Source: Halomonas sp. KG2
GTDB taxonomy: Bacteria > Pseudomonadota > Gammaproteobacteria > Pseudomonadales > Halomonadaceae
Reading direction: 5' to 3'
Assembly: GCA_030440445.1 (NCBI GenBank)
Contig: CP098528.1
Location: forward strand, 3,906,001 to 3,970,000
DNA length: 64,000 nucleotides
A program made the position numbers and the translations under genes. Below are positions 47,945 to 56,149 of this stretch, one piece after another. The number at the start of each line of letters is the position of its first letter. The stretch's first letter is position 1. Below the pieces are notes generated by a model. That model saw nothing but the letters and a program-made list of their open reading frames with translations. It made no database searches and was not told the DNA's origin.

Positions 47945-48733
47945 ATGGCGATGACAGCGATAACGCCCAGTGCTTCTGCCACCCCGCTCAGCCGGGAGGC
48001 GTTCCGTGAAGCGCTAATGGGTAAAGGGCAGTACTACCATCTTAATCACCCCTTTCAGCAGGCGATGGCCAACGGCGAGCTTACCCAGGAACAACTACAA
48101 GGCTGGGTGGCTAATCGCTTTTACTACCAGTTGATGATTCCCCAAAAAGATGCCGCACTACTGGCCAACTGCCCAGATGCCGCCACCCGCAGGCGATGGG
48201 TGCAGCGCCTGCTTGACCACGACGGCCACGCCGGAGATGAAGGCGGGATTGAAGCTTGGTTAGCCCTAGGTGAAGCCGTAGGTTTACCGCGTCATACGTT
48301 GCTTTCCCAGGAACGTGTGCTACCCGGCGTGCGCTTTGCGGTGGATGCCTACCGCCACTTTGTCGCCCGTGCCCCCTGGCAGGAAGCGGCGATCTCATCG
48401 CTTACCGAGCTGTTTGCGCCACTTGCCCACCAAAACCGCCTGGACACCTGGCCCCAGCACTATCCGTGGATTAACGAGCAAGGCTATCGCTATTTTCGGA
48501 AGCGGCTCAGCGAAGCACGCCGAGACGTCGAGCACGGTCTGGAAATCGCTTTAGGCGTATGTACCACGGTGGCGCTGCAGCAGCGCGCGCTGGATATTCT
48601 GCAATTTAAGCTCGATGTGCTGTGGAGCATGTTGGATGCCATGACCATGGCCTATCAGTTAGACCGCCCGCCTTACCACACCGTCACCCGTAAAGCGGTG
48701 TATCACCGTGGGCTTGAGCACTCACATTACTAG
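47945..48733 (+). CDS. pqqC: Pyrroloquinoline-quinone synthase PqqC
   Basis: A 262-residue all-helical oxidase that performs the last ring closure and eight-electron oxidation to PQQ. Typical stretches: '[25 protein letters not shown]', '[25 protein letters not shown]', '[10 protein letters not shown]', '[20 protein letters not shown]' and '[11 protein letters not shown]'. Cofactor-free; the His and Arg residues that clamp substrate are conserved. The next gene, pqqD, is 31 bp away. Confidence 0.97.
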   Translation: MAMTAITPSASATPLSREAFREALMGKGQYYHLNHPFQQAMANGELTQEQLQGWVANRFYYQLMIPQKDAALLANCPDAATRRRWVQRLLDHDGHAGDEGGIEAWLALGEAVGLPRHTLLSQERVLPGVRFAVDAYRHFVARAPWQEAAISSLTELFAPLAHQNRLDTWPQHYPWINEQGYRYFRKRLSEARRDVEHGLEIALGVCTTVALQQRALDILQFKLDVLWSMLDAMTMAYQLDRPPYHTVTRKAVYHRGLEHSHY

Positions 48734-48764
48734 GCAATGATCGACTAGCGTTGGGGAATTCACC

Positions 48765-49067
48765 ATGTCACAGCAACTCGTCATATCACATCAAGATATT
48801 TACCAGCTGCGACGCGGTTGGCGCTTACAGTGGGAGGCCATTCAGGGCTGCCACGTTATTCTCTACCCCGAAGGTATGGTCAAGCTCAGCGCGACTGCCG
48901 GTGCGATTCTTGAGCAGGTCGATGGCCATCACTCCATCGCCGATATTATCGCCACCCTACAGCAGCGCTACCCGGGCGCGGAGTCCTTAGCAGACGATGT
49001 CATGCAGTTTATCGATGAAGCCCGCGGCAACGGCTGGCTAGCCGTGAAGGAGGTTCATTGTGATTAA
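48765..49067 (+). CDS. pqqD: PqqA-binding chaperone PqqD
   Basis: A 100-residue protein that binds PqqA and presents it to PqqE. The core '[42 protein letters not shown]' matches PqqD. It contains the winged-helix RiPP-recognition fold. pqqE begins inside its 3' end (8 bp overlap), consistent with the PqqD-PqqE complex. Confidence 0.96.
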   Translation: MSQQLVISHQDIYQLRRGWRLQWEAIQGCHVILYPEGMVKLSATAGAILEQVDGHHSIADIIATLQQRYPGAESLADDVMQFIDEARGNGWLAVKEVHCD

Positions 49068-50274
49068 TAAAACGACCTCACCGCCCTTATGGCTGCTGGC
49101 GGAACTCACCTACCGCTGCCCACTGCAGTGCGCTTACTGCTCCAACCCGTTGGAATTTACCCGTTACCAAAACGAGCTGGATACCGACGCGTGGTTTAGC
49201 GTGCTGCGCCAAGCCAGGGCGATGGGGGCAGCACAGCTTGGCTTTTCCGGCGGCGAACCGTTGATTCGTCAAGACCTGGAAGCGCTGGTAGGCGAAGCAC
49301 GCCGGCTAGGCTTTTACACCAACCTGCTGACCTCCGGTGTAGGCCTCACTGCCCAGCGGGTAGACGCCTTGGCAGAAGCAGGCCTGGATCATATCCAGAT
49401 TAGCCTGCAAGCCGCCGACCCCGAACTAGCCCAGGCGCTGGCAGGTTCTGCCAAGGCCCACGCCAACAAGCTGGCCATGGCCAAAGCGGTCAAGGCCGCT
49501 GGCTATCCCATGGTATTAAACGTGGTCTTGCATCGGCACAATATCGATCAAATTGGCGATCTGATTGCCCTCTGCGATGAGCTAGGTGCGGATGCAGTTG
49601 AACTGGCCAACTGCCAGTATTACGGCTGGGCGTTTTTGAACCGCCAGGCGTTGATGCCTACCCGTGAACAGCTGGTACGCGCCGAGGCGGAAACCAATCG
49701 CTGGCGTGAAACACTGGCGGCACGTGGCCGCGATATGTCATTACTATTTGTGGTGCCGGACTACTTTGAGCAAGCGCCTAAAGCGTGCATGGGTGGTTGG
49801 GGCAGTATCTTTATGACCGTAGCCCCAGATGGCGCCGTGTTGCCCTGTCACAGCGCCAGGGAACTACCGATGGCATTTCCGAACGTCAAAGAGACGTCGC
49901 TACAGGACATTTGGTACCAAAGCGATGCATTCAACCGTTTTCGTGGCACCCAGTGGATGCCTACGCTTTGCCAACAGTGCGACGACCGCGATAAAGACCA
50001 TGGCGGCTGCCGCTGCCAAGCCTATTTATTAACCGGCGATATGAACGCCACCGACCCTGTGTGCCAGCACTCTCCCCAGCATGGGTTGTTAGACAGCCTA
50101 ATCGCAGAAAACAGCCACAACACGCCCGATCAAGCGACGCTGATTCCCCGCAATGCCCGCCAATCAAAGCAGTTGCAATCAAAGAAGTTACAAAGTCAGG
50201 CTGAACGTCAAAGCCAAAATAGCTCAGCAGAGACGTTGTCCCGCCAACCACTTGAGCTGATTTATCGACAATAA
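49060..50274 (+). CDS. pqqE: PqqA peptide cyclase PqqE (radical SAM)
   Basis: A 404-residue radical SAM/SPASM enzyme that links Glu15 and Tyr19 of PqqA. Radical SAM cluster: '[14 protein letters not shown]' (CX3CX2C). SPASM cysteines: 'ACMGGWGS', '[11 protein letters not shown]', '[19 protein letters not shown]'. Start is GTG 49060 with aaggagg upstream. The last 50 or so residues are a Gln/Ser-rich tail of low complexity ('[20 protein letters not shown]'), longer than usual. Confidence 0.97.
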   Translation: MINKTTSPPLWLLAELTYRCPLQCAYCSNPLEFTRYQNELDTDAWFSVLRQARAMGAAQLGFSGGEPLIRQDLEALVGEARRLGFYTNLLTSGVGLTAQRVDALAEAGLDHIQISLQAADPELAQALAGSAKAHANKLAMAKAVKAAGYPMVLNVVLHRHNIDQIGDLIALCDELGADAVELANCQYYGWAFLNRQALMPTREQLVRAEAETNRWRETLAARGRDMSLLFVVPDYFEQAPKACMGGWGSIFMTVAPDGAVLPCHSARELPMAFPNVKETSLQDIWYQSDAFNRFRGTQWMPTLCQQCDDRDKDHGGCRCQAYLLTGDMNATDPVCQHSPQHGLLDSLIAENSHNTPDQATLIPRNARQSKQLQSKKLQSQAERQSQNSSAETLSRQPLELIYRQ

Positions 50275-50298
50275 ATCTGTTTATCAGTAATAAAATGA

Positions 50299-50895
50299 TT
50301 AAGGCTCGCAGGTGGCTCGCTCAGCATGAGCGGGCAACTGCGGGCAAACGGCTGCTAACGACTGTCCACTCGCTTGCCAGCCATCCACCCCATTTGGGTA
50401 CCAATAGAGCTCTTCATAGCCCAGTGCCTCAGCGCGCCGTGCAGCATTCCAGGAAAGCCAGCAGTCAGCACGGCAGAAGAACACTAGCGGCGCGGCGTCA
50501 GCACGCTCACGCTGCGCATCCAGTGCCGTGGTGAAATAATCCACCCACTGCTCTTCCAAACTAGCCGCGCCCACATTAGGCAGCCAAATACTGCCTGGAA
50601 TCGTTAAGTGCGCACTGTCTTGCAGAAAAAGACCGTTATGCCAGGGCAGCGCATAGACATCCACCAGGATCACTGGCGGTGACGCCAGCAGCGCTTGAAA
50701 AGCATGCTCATCTAACGTGGTCACCCCTGGTAGCGGCGCGGTAACCGGCGCTTTAAAAGGCGGCAGGCGGTAGCCTTCTTGGTTAAATGCCGCGGCGGGC
50801 GCTTCAGCGCCTGCCACCCCACTGAACACGCCACTTCCCCACACCAAACAGAGGAGGTAGCGGCACACAAAGTGCGCCGAAGGTTGTGTCGTCAT
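50299..50895 (-). CDS. PQQ-dependent catabolism-associated CXXCW rhodanese-like protein
   Basis: A 198-residue secreted protein. The signal peptide (about 25 residues) is followed by a rhodanese-like domain in which the active loop is replaced by 'FFCRADCWLSWNAARRAEALGY', the CXXCW motif seen in proteins next to PQQ-dependent dehydrogenases. 'PNVGAASLEEQWVDYF' and 'LYWYPNGVDGWQ' also fit. Start ATG 50895 (ggga upstream); a longer in-frame start overlaps the preceding gene. Function unknown; a periplasmic redox or sulfur-handling role in the quinoprotein system is plausible. It ends 24 bp from pqqE, convergent. Confidence 0.9.
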   Translation of the reverse strand: MTTQPSAHFVCRYLLCLVWGSGVFSGVAGAEAPAAAFNQEGYRLPPFKAPVTAPLPGVTTLDEHAFQALLASPPVILVDVYALPWHNGLFLQDSAHLTIPGSIWLPNVGAASLEEQWVDYFTTALDAQRERADAAPLVFFCRADCWLSWNAARRAEALGYEELYWYPNGVDGWQASGQSLAAVCPQLPAHAERATCEP

Positions 50896-50902
50896 GGTGA
50901 CA

Positions 50903-51589
50903 TTACTCCCAATCAAACGGACAGCCGGTACAGCCCTCCATTTGGGCCATTTGGAAGTTGCCGTAGTGGATGCGTGCACCGGTCATATCAGCATCATTGA
51001 GGCGCGTGATGTTCATTTTGGCTTCTTGCAGATTAGCATCGCGCAGGTCCGCACCGATCAGGTTGACCTTATTCATCCAGGCCATCTCCAGATTGCTGCC
51101 CATCAACGTTGCTCCTTGCATGCTGGCCCCTGAAAGCCGGGCAAACTCAAGGTTAGCACCGGTCAAATCGGCATAATCAAATGTCGCTCCCTGGGCATAA
51201 ATACTCCAGCTATCCAGCCCAACCAAACTGGCATGGGAAAGATCGGCACCGCGTAAATGCGTGTTGGGCATGCGCGCACGATTGAGGTTGGCATTTCTCA
51301 GTGATGCGCCTTCAAAATCAACGCTGCGTAGGTTGCTATGGCGGAAATCCGAGCCTTCTAGGTTACTGCCCGCAAAGTTAGCGCCCTGTAGGTCAAGATT
51401 AGAAAAGTCGCCGCCGGATAAATCCATATTGGCGCACTGAGTACCTGGCACCAACTCACAGCCGTTATGCACTGGCGGTTGATACGCTTCAACATAATCG
51501 TCGGCGACAACGCTGCCTATCGCGCTAAAACAGAGAAAAACCGCCGATGCTTGGCGGCTCCATAAAGGCAGAGCATCGCGAGTTATCAT
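50903..51589 (-). CDS. Secreted pentapeptide-repeat protein of the quinoprotein locus
   Basis: A 228-residue protein with a signal peptide (about 30 residues, 'AVFLCFSAIGSVVADD') followed by a run of more than 25 A(D/N)LXX-type pentapeptides ('ANMDLSGGDFSNLDLQGANF', 'LTGANLEFARLSGASMQG'), expected to form a right-handed beta-helix in the periplasm. Two other ATGs (51604, 51619) are possible starts; 51589 gives the most compact signal peptide. It precedes the CXXCW gene by 7 bp. No enzymatic residues are seen; perhaps a scaffold or interaction surface. Function unknown. Confidence 0.88.
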   Translation of the reverse strand: MITRDALPLWSRQASAVFLCFSAIGSVVADDYVEAYQPPVHNGCELVPGTQCANMDLSGGDFSNLDLQGANFAGSNLEGSDFRHSNLRSVDFEGASLRNANLNRARMPNTHLRGADLSHASLVGLDSWSIYAQGATFDYADLTGANLEFARLSGASMQGATLMGSNLEMAWMNKVNLIGADLRDANLQEAKMNITRLNDADMTGARIHYGNFQMAQMEGCTGCPFDWE

Positions 51590-51627
51590 TGTTATTCTCT
51601 CCATTACCGTTATCTCCATTCAAAAAA

Positions 51628-51645
51628 GGGCGGCAAAAGCCGCCC
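51628..51645 (-). terminator. Terminator after the quinoprotein dehydrogenase gene
   Basis: GGGCGGC (51628-51634) pairs with GCCGCCC (51639-51645), loop AAAA; on the minus strand six T follow. It lies between the dehydrogenase stop and the pentapeptide-repeat gene and could fully or partly end the transcript. Confidence 0.9.
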
Positions 51646-51661
51646 AAGAGGTGCCAATAAC

Positions 51662-53563
51662 TTAACGGTTAGCCAGATCCTGAACGAAGGAAGGCAATTT
51701 GAAGACCCAGAACGAGCCGCCCTGAGCAATCGGCCGGGTCAGTTCAGCCATATCACCGCCCCATAGCGGCACTGCACCGCCATAACCTGCAGTAACACCA
51801 ATGTACTGCTCACCGTCCATCTCCCAAGTAACCGGTGGTGAAATGATGCCGGTGCCTACCTGGAACTTCCAAAGCTCTTCACCGGTTTCTGCATGGAATG
51901 CTTTTAAGTAGCCATCGCCAGTACCGGTAAACACCAAGTCACCGTGGGTCGCTAGCACGCCTGCCCACAGCGGCATAGGCTCTTTATGCTCCCAGGCGTA
52001 CTCACCGGTAACCGGATCAACGGCACGCAGAATACCGACGTGGTCGTCGTACATACGTTTAATGCGGAAGCCCATACCCAGGTAAGCCGCGCCTTCCACG
52101 TACTCAACTTCCTCGGTCCAATAATCTTCTTTCCAGTGGTTACCCGGCACGTAGAACAGCCCGGTGTCTTCGCTGTAAGCCATTGGGTTCCAGTTTTTAC
52201 CACCCAGGAACGGTGGTGAAACTTCAACCGGCTCAGAACGGGTTTGTCCCTCTTCCAAGCGCGGTGGGCGCTGGCCTTCAGCCTCAACCGGACGGCCGGT
52301 TTCCAGGTCAATATGGGTGGCCCAGGTAATGTTATCGACAAATGGGAAGGCGTTGATAAGCTCGCCGTTGGTGCGATCAGTAACATAGAAGAAGCCGTTA
52401 CGGTCGGCGTGGGCACCTGCATTCACCGTTTGGCCATTCTCATCTTCGTACTCAAACAAAACGATTTCGTTATTGCCTGAGAAGTCCCAGGTATCATTGG
52501 GGGTATGCTGATAGAACCACTTCACTTCGCCAGTCGAAGGGTCGATACCCAGTTGGCCAGAGGTGTAAAGGCTGTCGTAGTCAGACGGGTCGCCGTCTTC
52601 CGAGGTGCGTGCCCAGCCATTCCAGGGAGCGGGGTTACCGGCACCAATGATGATGGTATTGGTATCAGGGTCGAAACTGGCGCTCTGCCACGGCGCACCG
52701 CCACCTTGGCTCCAGGCTTGTACTTTGCCGGTGTCGCTATCTGGGTCATCGGGCCATGAAGGTGCGTTGGCATCGCCTGTCGGCGTGCTCTCTTCGCCGT
52801 TCAAACGTCCCATATGGCCTTCAACAAAGGGCCGCATCCAAATCTCTTCGCCGGTATCAGGGTCACGGGCATACAGCTTACCCACAATGCCGAACTCATC
52901 TCCCGAAGAGCCATGAATCAGCAATACGCGACCTGTTTCGCTATCTTCGACAATGGTTGGTGCACCGGTCATGGTGTAGCCCGCGCGGTGGTCACCAAAG
53001 CGCTCACGCCACACCACCTCACCGGTATCTTTATTCAGCGCCACGATGCCAGCATCCAGCGTGCCGAAGAATACCTTATCGCCGTAAATGGCCGCACCGC
53101 GGTTCACCACGTCACAGCAGGGGCGAATATCGCTGGGCAGGCGATGGTTGTAGGACCACAGCCGCTGGCCGGTGCGCGCATCAATTGCAAAAATACGTGA
53201 ATAGGAGCCGGTGACATAAATAACGCCTTCATGAATCAGCGCCTGAGACTCCTGGCCACGCTGCATTTCATCGCCAAACGAGTGAGACCACGCGGGGGTC
53301 AGCATCTCGACGTTATCGGCGTTAATTTGATTAAGCGGGCTATAGCGCTGTGCTTTCACGCCCATGCCGTACATCAACACCGTTTCAGTGTTGTTATGGT
53401 CATTGAGAATATCGTCCCAGGTCACCTCGCTGGCGTGGGCTGTCAGCGCAATGCCCCCGACGCCTAAGGCAGAAGCGTAAGCAACGGCGGCGGTGAGTGT
53501 ACGCAGGCGAAAGGGCCACGAAATTTTGCGGGCTGACGTGTTGTTATTGATAGCGTCTGTCAT
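51662..53563 (-). CDS. exaA: PQQ-dependent alcohol (ethanol/methanol-type) dehydrogenase, Ca-type
   Basis: A 633-residue periplasmic eight-bladed propeller quinoprotein. Signal peptide of about 44 residues ends 'ALTAHASEV'. Key residues: vicinal disulfide Cys149-Cys150 ('DIRPCCDVV'); metal ligands Glu223 ('SGDEFG') and Asn310 ('GAGNPAPWN'); catalytic Asp360 in 'NDTWDFSGNNE'. The residue two after the catalytic Asp is Ser362, not Asp, which in this family indicates Ca2+ rather than lanthanide use. No C-terminal haem domain, so electrons go to a separate cytochrome, divergently encoded. Start ATG 53563 chosen over an upstream extension without a signal-like start. Confidence 0.96.
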   Translation of the reverse strand: MTDAINNNTSARKISWPFRLRTLTAAVAYASALGVGGIALTAHASEVTWDDILNDHNNTETVLMYGMGVKAQRYSPLNQINADNVEMLTPAWSHSFGDEMQRGQESQALIHEGVIYVTGSYSRIFAIDARTGQRLWSYNHRLPSDIRPCCDVVNRGAAIYGDKVFFGTLDAGIVALNKDTGEVVWRERFGDHRAGYTMTGAPTIVEDSETGRVLLIHGSSGDEFGIVGKLYARDPDTGEEIWMRPFVEGHMGRLNGEESTPTGDANAPSWPDDPDSDTGKVQAWSQGGGAPWQSASFDPDTNTIIIGAGNPAPWNGWARTSEDGDPSDYDSLYTSGQLGIDPSTGEVKWFYQHTPNDTWDFSGNNEIVLFEYEDENGQTVNAGAHADRNGFFYVTDRTNGELINAFPFVDNITWATHIDLETGRPVEAEGQRPPRLEEGQTRSEPVEVSPPFLGGKNWNPMAYSEDTGLFYVPGNHWKEDYWTEEVEYVEGAAYLGMGFRIKRMYDDHVGILRAVDPVTGEYAWEHKEPMPLWAGVLATHGDLVFTGTGDGYLKAFHAETGEELWKFQVGTGIISPPVTWEMDGEQYIGVTAGYGGAVPLWGGDMAELTRPIAQGGSFWVFKLPSFVQDLANR

Positions 53564-53824
53564 GGGTTTTCCATCCGAGTAATGATCACAATGCAATGGC
53601 TGCAAAGCGGCCAAGCTGCTGCTTGCGTGGTGCCAGCAAGACTAAGTCCAGCTTAGAAGCTCGGATAACAAACCAATCTACCCCTCCAGTCGCGTTCTCA
53701 TCCTGATTTAGCACTACTTCCAAAGGAGGAGCCTAGCGATGCCTAAGGTGCTATAGGTTCGGAAGGCCTGCCTGCCTAAGCTCACTCAAGTGACGATACA
53801 TTGATCCCCTGAGGAGCATTTCCC

Positions 53825-54331
53825 ATGACCATTACAAAAACCGTACTTAAAGAACCCGTACTGGCAAAAACAATCTCCGCAACATTGCCCGTACGCCTCA
53901 GCAGCCAAGTGGGCGCTATCGCTGTTGCCGCGTTGCTGGCCTCACCGCTGGCCTGGTCTCACGGCAGCGTGACTCCTCAAGCCGTTGATATTAAAGACCT
54001 CGAACGCTTAGGTGACGAATGGCGGGAAGAGAACCCCTACCGTGATCACCCCCAGCAAGAACTTGCCATCGATATTGGTGCCCGCGCTTACAATAGCAAC
54101 TGCGCCGCTTGCCACGGGCTAGAAGCGAAATCCGGCGGCATCGCTCCCGACCTGCGCGAGCTGGAAAATGGCGCATGGGGCGATGAGTGGTTCAAAGAGT
54201 TGGTCACCAATGGTTCCGAACGCAACGGCCGTGTGCTAATGCCGCGCATGTCCGATTACGTTAGCCAAGAAGGGCTGTGGGCCATTCGCACGTGGTTGGA
54301 AACGGTCAGCATGGAAACTATCGAACAATAA
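53825..54331 (+). CDS. Cytochrome c, electron acceptor of the quinoprotein dehydrogenase
   Basis: A 168-residue c-type cytochrome (ExaB/PedF-like). A long N-terminal signal (about 45 residues, ending near 'PLAWSHGS') precedes a single haem site 'CAACHGLEAKSGG'; the axial Met is likely in 'VLMPRMSDYVS'. The flanks 'QELAIDIGARAYNSN' and 'LWAIRTWLE' match PQQ-linked cytochromes. It is divergent from the dehydrogenase gene (261 bp between starts) and begins the plus-strand accessory operon. Ribosome site: gagga. Confidence 0.94.
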   Translation: MTITKTVLKEPVLAKTISATLPVRLSSQVGAIAVAALLASPLAWSHGSVTPQAVDIKDLERLGDEWREENPYRDHPQQELAIDIGARAYNSNCAACHGLEAKSGGIAPDLRELENGAWGDEWFKELVTNGSERNGRVLMPRMSDYVSQEGLWAIRTWLETVSMETIEQ

Positions 54332-54351
54332 TCCCAACGCTGGGAGGCACC

Positions 54352-55197
54352 ATGGCAACCCTAACCGCCATCATCACGTTACAACGGCTCGCCGCGACGT
54401 TCGCCGCCCCCCTTGCCCTTCCACTCGCGGCGCTTTGCTGGCTACTGCTCGCACTGCCGACCACCGCGCTAGCCACAGCCACAGCGAGTACGGCTGAACA
54501 GGATCCGTTTAACTCCTTTATGTGGCCTGTGTACCGCGAGCGCTTTCTGGGCGATGCCCCCGTGGTGTTTGATGAACGCGTCATCGTTAACGCGCCGGGG
54601 TTCGCCGAAGACTCAGGACAAGTGCCCCTTGAACTAGATGCCAGCGCCTTAGAAGCCAGCGGCGAGCCAATCACGGACATTATTGCCTGGGTGGATCTCA
54701 ACCCGATTCCCCGCCTGTTCCGCTACTCCCCGATGAGCCATGGATTAGCCAAGCTATCGTTAAATATTCGCTTGGAACAAGCCTCCGCGGTGCGCGTAGC
54801 AGTGAAACAGGGCGATACCTGGCATGTGGGCGGCACCTACATTGAAGCGGAAGGTGGCGGCTGCACCACACCCGGCATTGCCAGCGCCGACACCGATTGG
54901 GAAACCACCTTCGGCGAGCTGCAGGGTCGGCTATTTGCCAATGAGGACGAGCAGCGCCTGCGGGTGCGCCTTTCTCACCCCATGGACAGCGGCTTAATCC
55001 CCAGCCAGCCTGCCTTTTATGTGCAGTCGTTTGAACTGTTGGATCAGCAGGGCCAGCAAGTGGCCGCCTTGGATATCGACGCATCGGTGAGCGCCAATCC
55101 CACCTTAGGGCTGCATATGCGCCCCTCACCGGGCGGTTATGTGATTGGCGCGCGGGACAACAATGGCAACCGCTTTTCTATTGGTCTGCAGCCATGA
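54352..55197 (+). CDS. Quinoprotein dehydrogenase-associated SoxYZ-like carrier protein
   Basis: A 281-residue exported protein: signal peptide of about 42 residues, then a fused SoxY-like (about 55-175) and SoxZ-like (about 185-281) pair. The SoxY part ends in 'EAEGGGCTTP' with Cys171, comparable to the carrier Cys of SoxY; the SoxZ part contains 'VRLSHPMDSG' and 'LGLHMRPSPGG'. Known from families next to PQQ-dependent dehydrogenases; what it carries is unknown. Start ATG 54352 has gggagg upstream. It overlaps the next gene by four bases. Confidence 0.9.
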   Translation: MATLTAIITLQRLAATFAAPLALPLAALCWLLLALPTTALATATASTAEQDPFNSFMWPVYRERFLGDAPVVFDERVIVNAPGFAEDSGQVPLELDASALEASGEPITDIIAWVDLNPIPRLFRYSPMSHGLAKLSLNIRLEQASAVRVAVKQGDTWHVGGTYIEAEGGGCTTPGIASADTDWETTFGELQGRLFANEDEQRLRVRLSHPMDSGLIPSQPAFYVQSFELLDQQGQQVAALDIDASVSANPTLGLHMRPSPGGYVIGARDNNGNRFSIGLQP

Positions 55198-56138
55198 AAA
55201 CCTGTTTTCTGGCCGCCTTCAGTACACTGCTGATCACGCCGCTGGCAGCCAGCGAACCGGTGATGTTCTGCGAACGTCCGCTAACCGCCCAACCGATCGC
55301 GGAAAACACCTGGATGGTGGAAGGCGTAAGAGAAGAGCTCTCCACCAGCAACTGCGGCCATATTGGCAACCAAGCGTTTATTGCTACGCCCAGTGGTGTC
55401 ATCCTCATCGACAGCGGCAGCAGCCCACACTTTGGCGACGCACTCAAAACACTGATTGCTCAGCACACCGCTCAACCCGTACGCTGGGTGTTGAATACCC
55501 ATCACCACCCTGACCACTCTTTTGGTAATGCTGCCTTCGGCGAGGCACAGCACCTCACCCTAGCCAGCACTCGTGCGTTGATGGCTCGCGACCGGGACGC
55601 ACTGATCGATAATGTAGCGCGGCTGACCGGATTGAGTCTGGATCACTCGTCTATTGCTCTGCCCGACGTGATTGAGGCTGGCAAGATAACTCTGGGAAGC
55701 TATCCGCTCACGCTGTTCGCATTGAGCGGCCATAGCGGTGGTGACCTGGTGATTATGGACCATGCCACCGACGTGCTTTTTTTAGGCGACATGGGCTTCT
55801 ACCAACGTGCTGCCGCCACTGCCCACAGCCCAAGCCTGCAACAGTGGCAGGAAGAACTGAATGATCTGCGCGCGCTCAACGCCAGCACCGCAGTACCGGG
55901 TCACGGCCCCAGTGCGCCGCCCGAAACGATCATTGGCCAAACCACGCATTACCTGGAATGGCTGGACCAACGTCTCAGTGATGTGGCTAGCGAAGGGCTA
56001 GGTGCCAATCATGCCTTGGCCGTTGAAATTCCCGACATGTTTAGCACCATGGCACTCAGCGAATATGAGTTCACCCGCAGCGTAATGCAGCTTTACCCAC
56101 GCTACGAAGCACGGTTGCTGTGGGGCACCCCACACTAA
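55194..56138 (+). CDS. Quinoprotein relay system zinc metallohydrolase (MBL fold)
   Basis: A 314-residue metallo-beta-lactamase-fold protein with a short signal peptide ('FSTLLITPLAASEP', about 20 residues) and the Zn motif 'THHHPDHSFGN' (His103, His105, Asp107, His108). Downstream His are in 'LSGHSGGDLVI' and 'VPGHGPSAPPE'. Similar to SoxH-type hydrolases and always found with the SoxYZ-like carrier; the two genes overlap (ATGA). Proposed to act on an adduct on the carrier Cys; that is inference. Confidence 0.9.
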   Translation: MKTCFLAAFSTLLITPLAASEPVMFCERPLTAQPIAENTWMVEGVREELSTSNCGHIGNQAFIATPSGVILIDSGSSPHFGDALKTLIAQHTAQPVRWVLNTHHHPDHSFGNAAFGEAQHLTLASTRALMARDRDALIDNVARLTGLSLDHSSIALPDVIEAGKITLGSYPLTLFALSGHSGGDLVIMDHATDVLFLGDMGFYQRAAATAHSPSLQQWQEELNDLRALNASTAVPGHGPSAPPETIIGQTTHYLEWLDQRLSDVASEGLGANHALAVEIPDMFSTMALSEYEFTRSVMQLYPRYEARLLWGTPH

Positions 56139-56149
56139 GGAGCACGCCT

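Noticed and set aside
50160..50274. Separate gene at the pqqE 3' end
   Set aside because: The Gln/Ser-rich stretch is in frame with pqqE and lacks its own start; it is a low-complexity tail.
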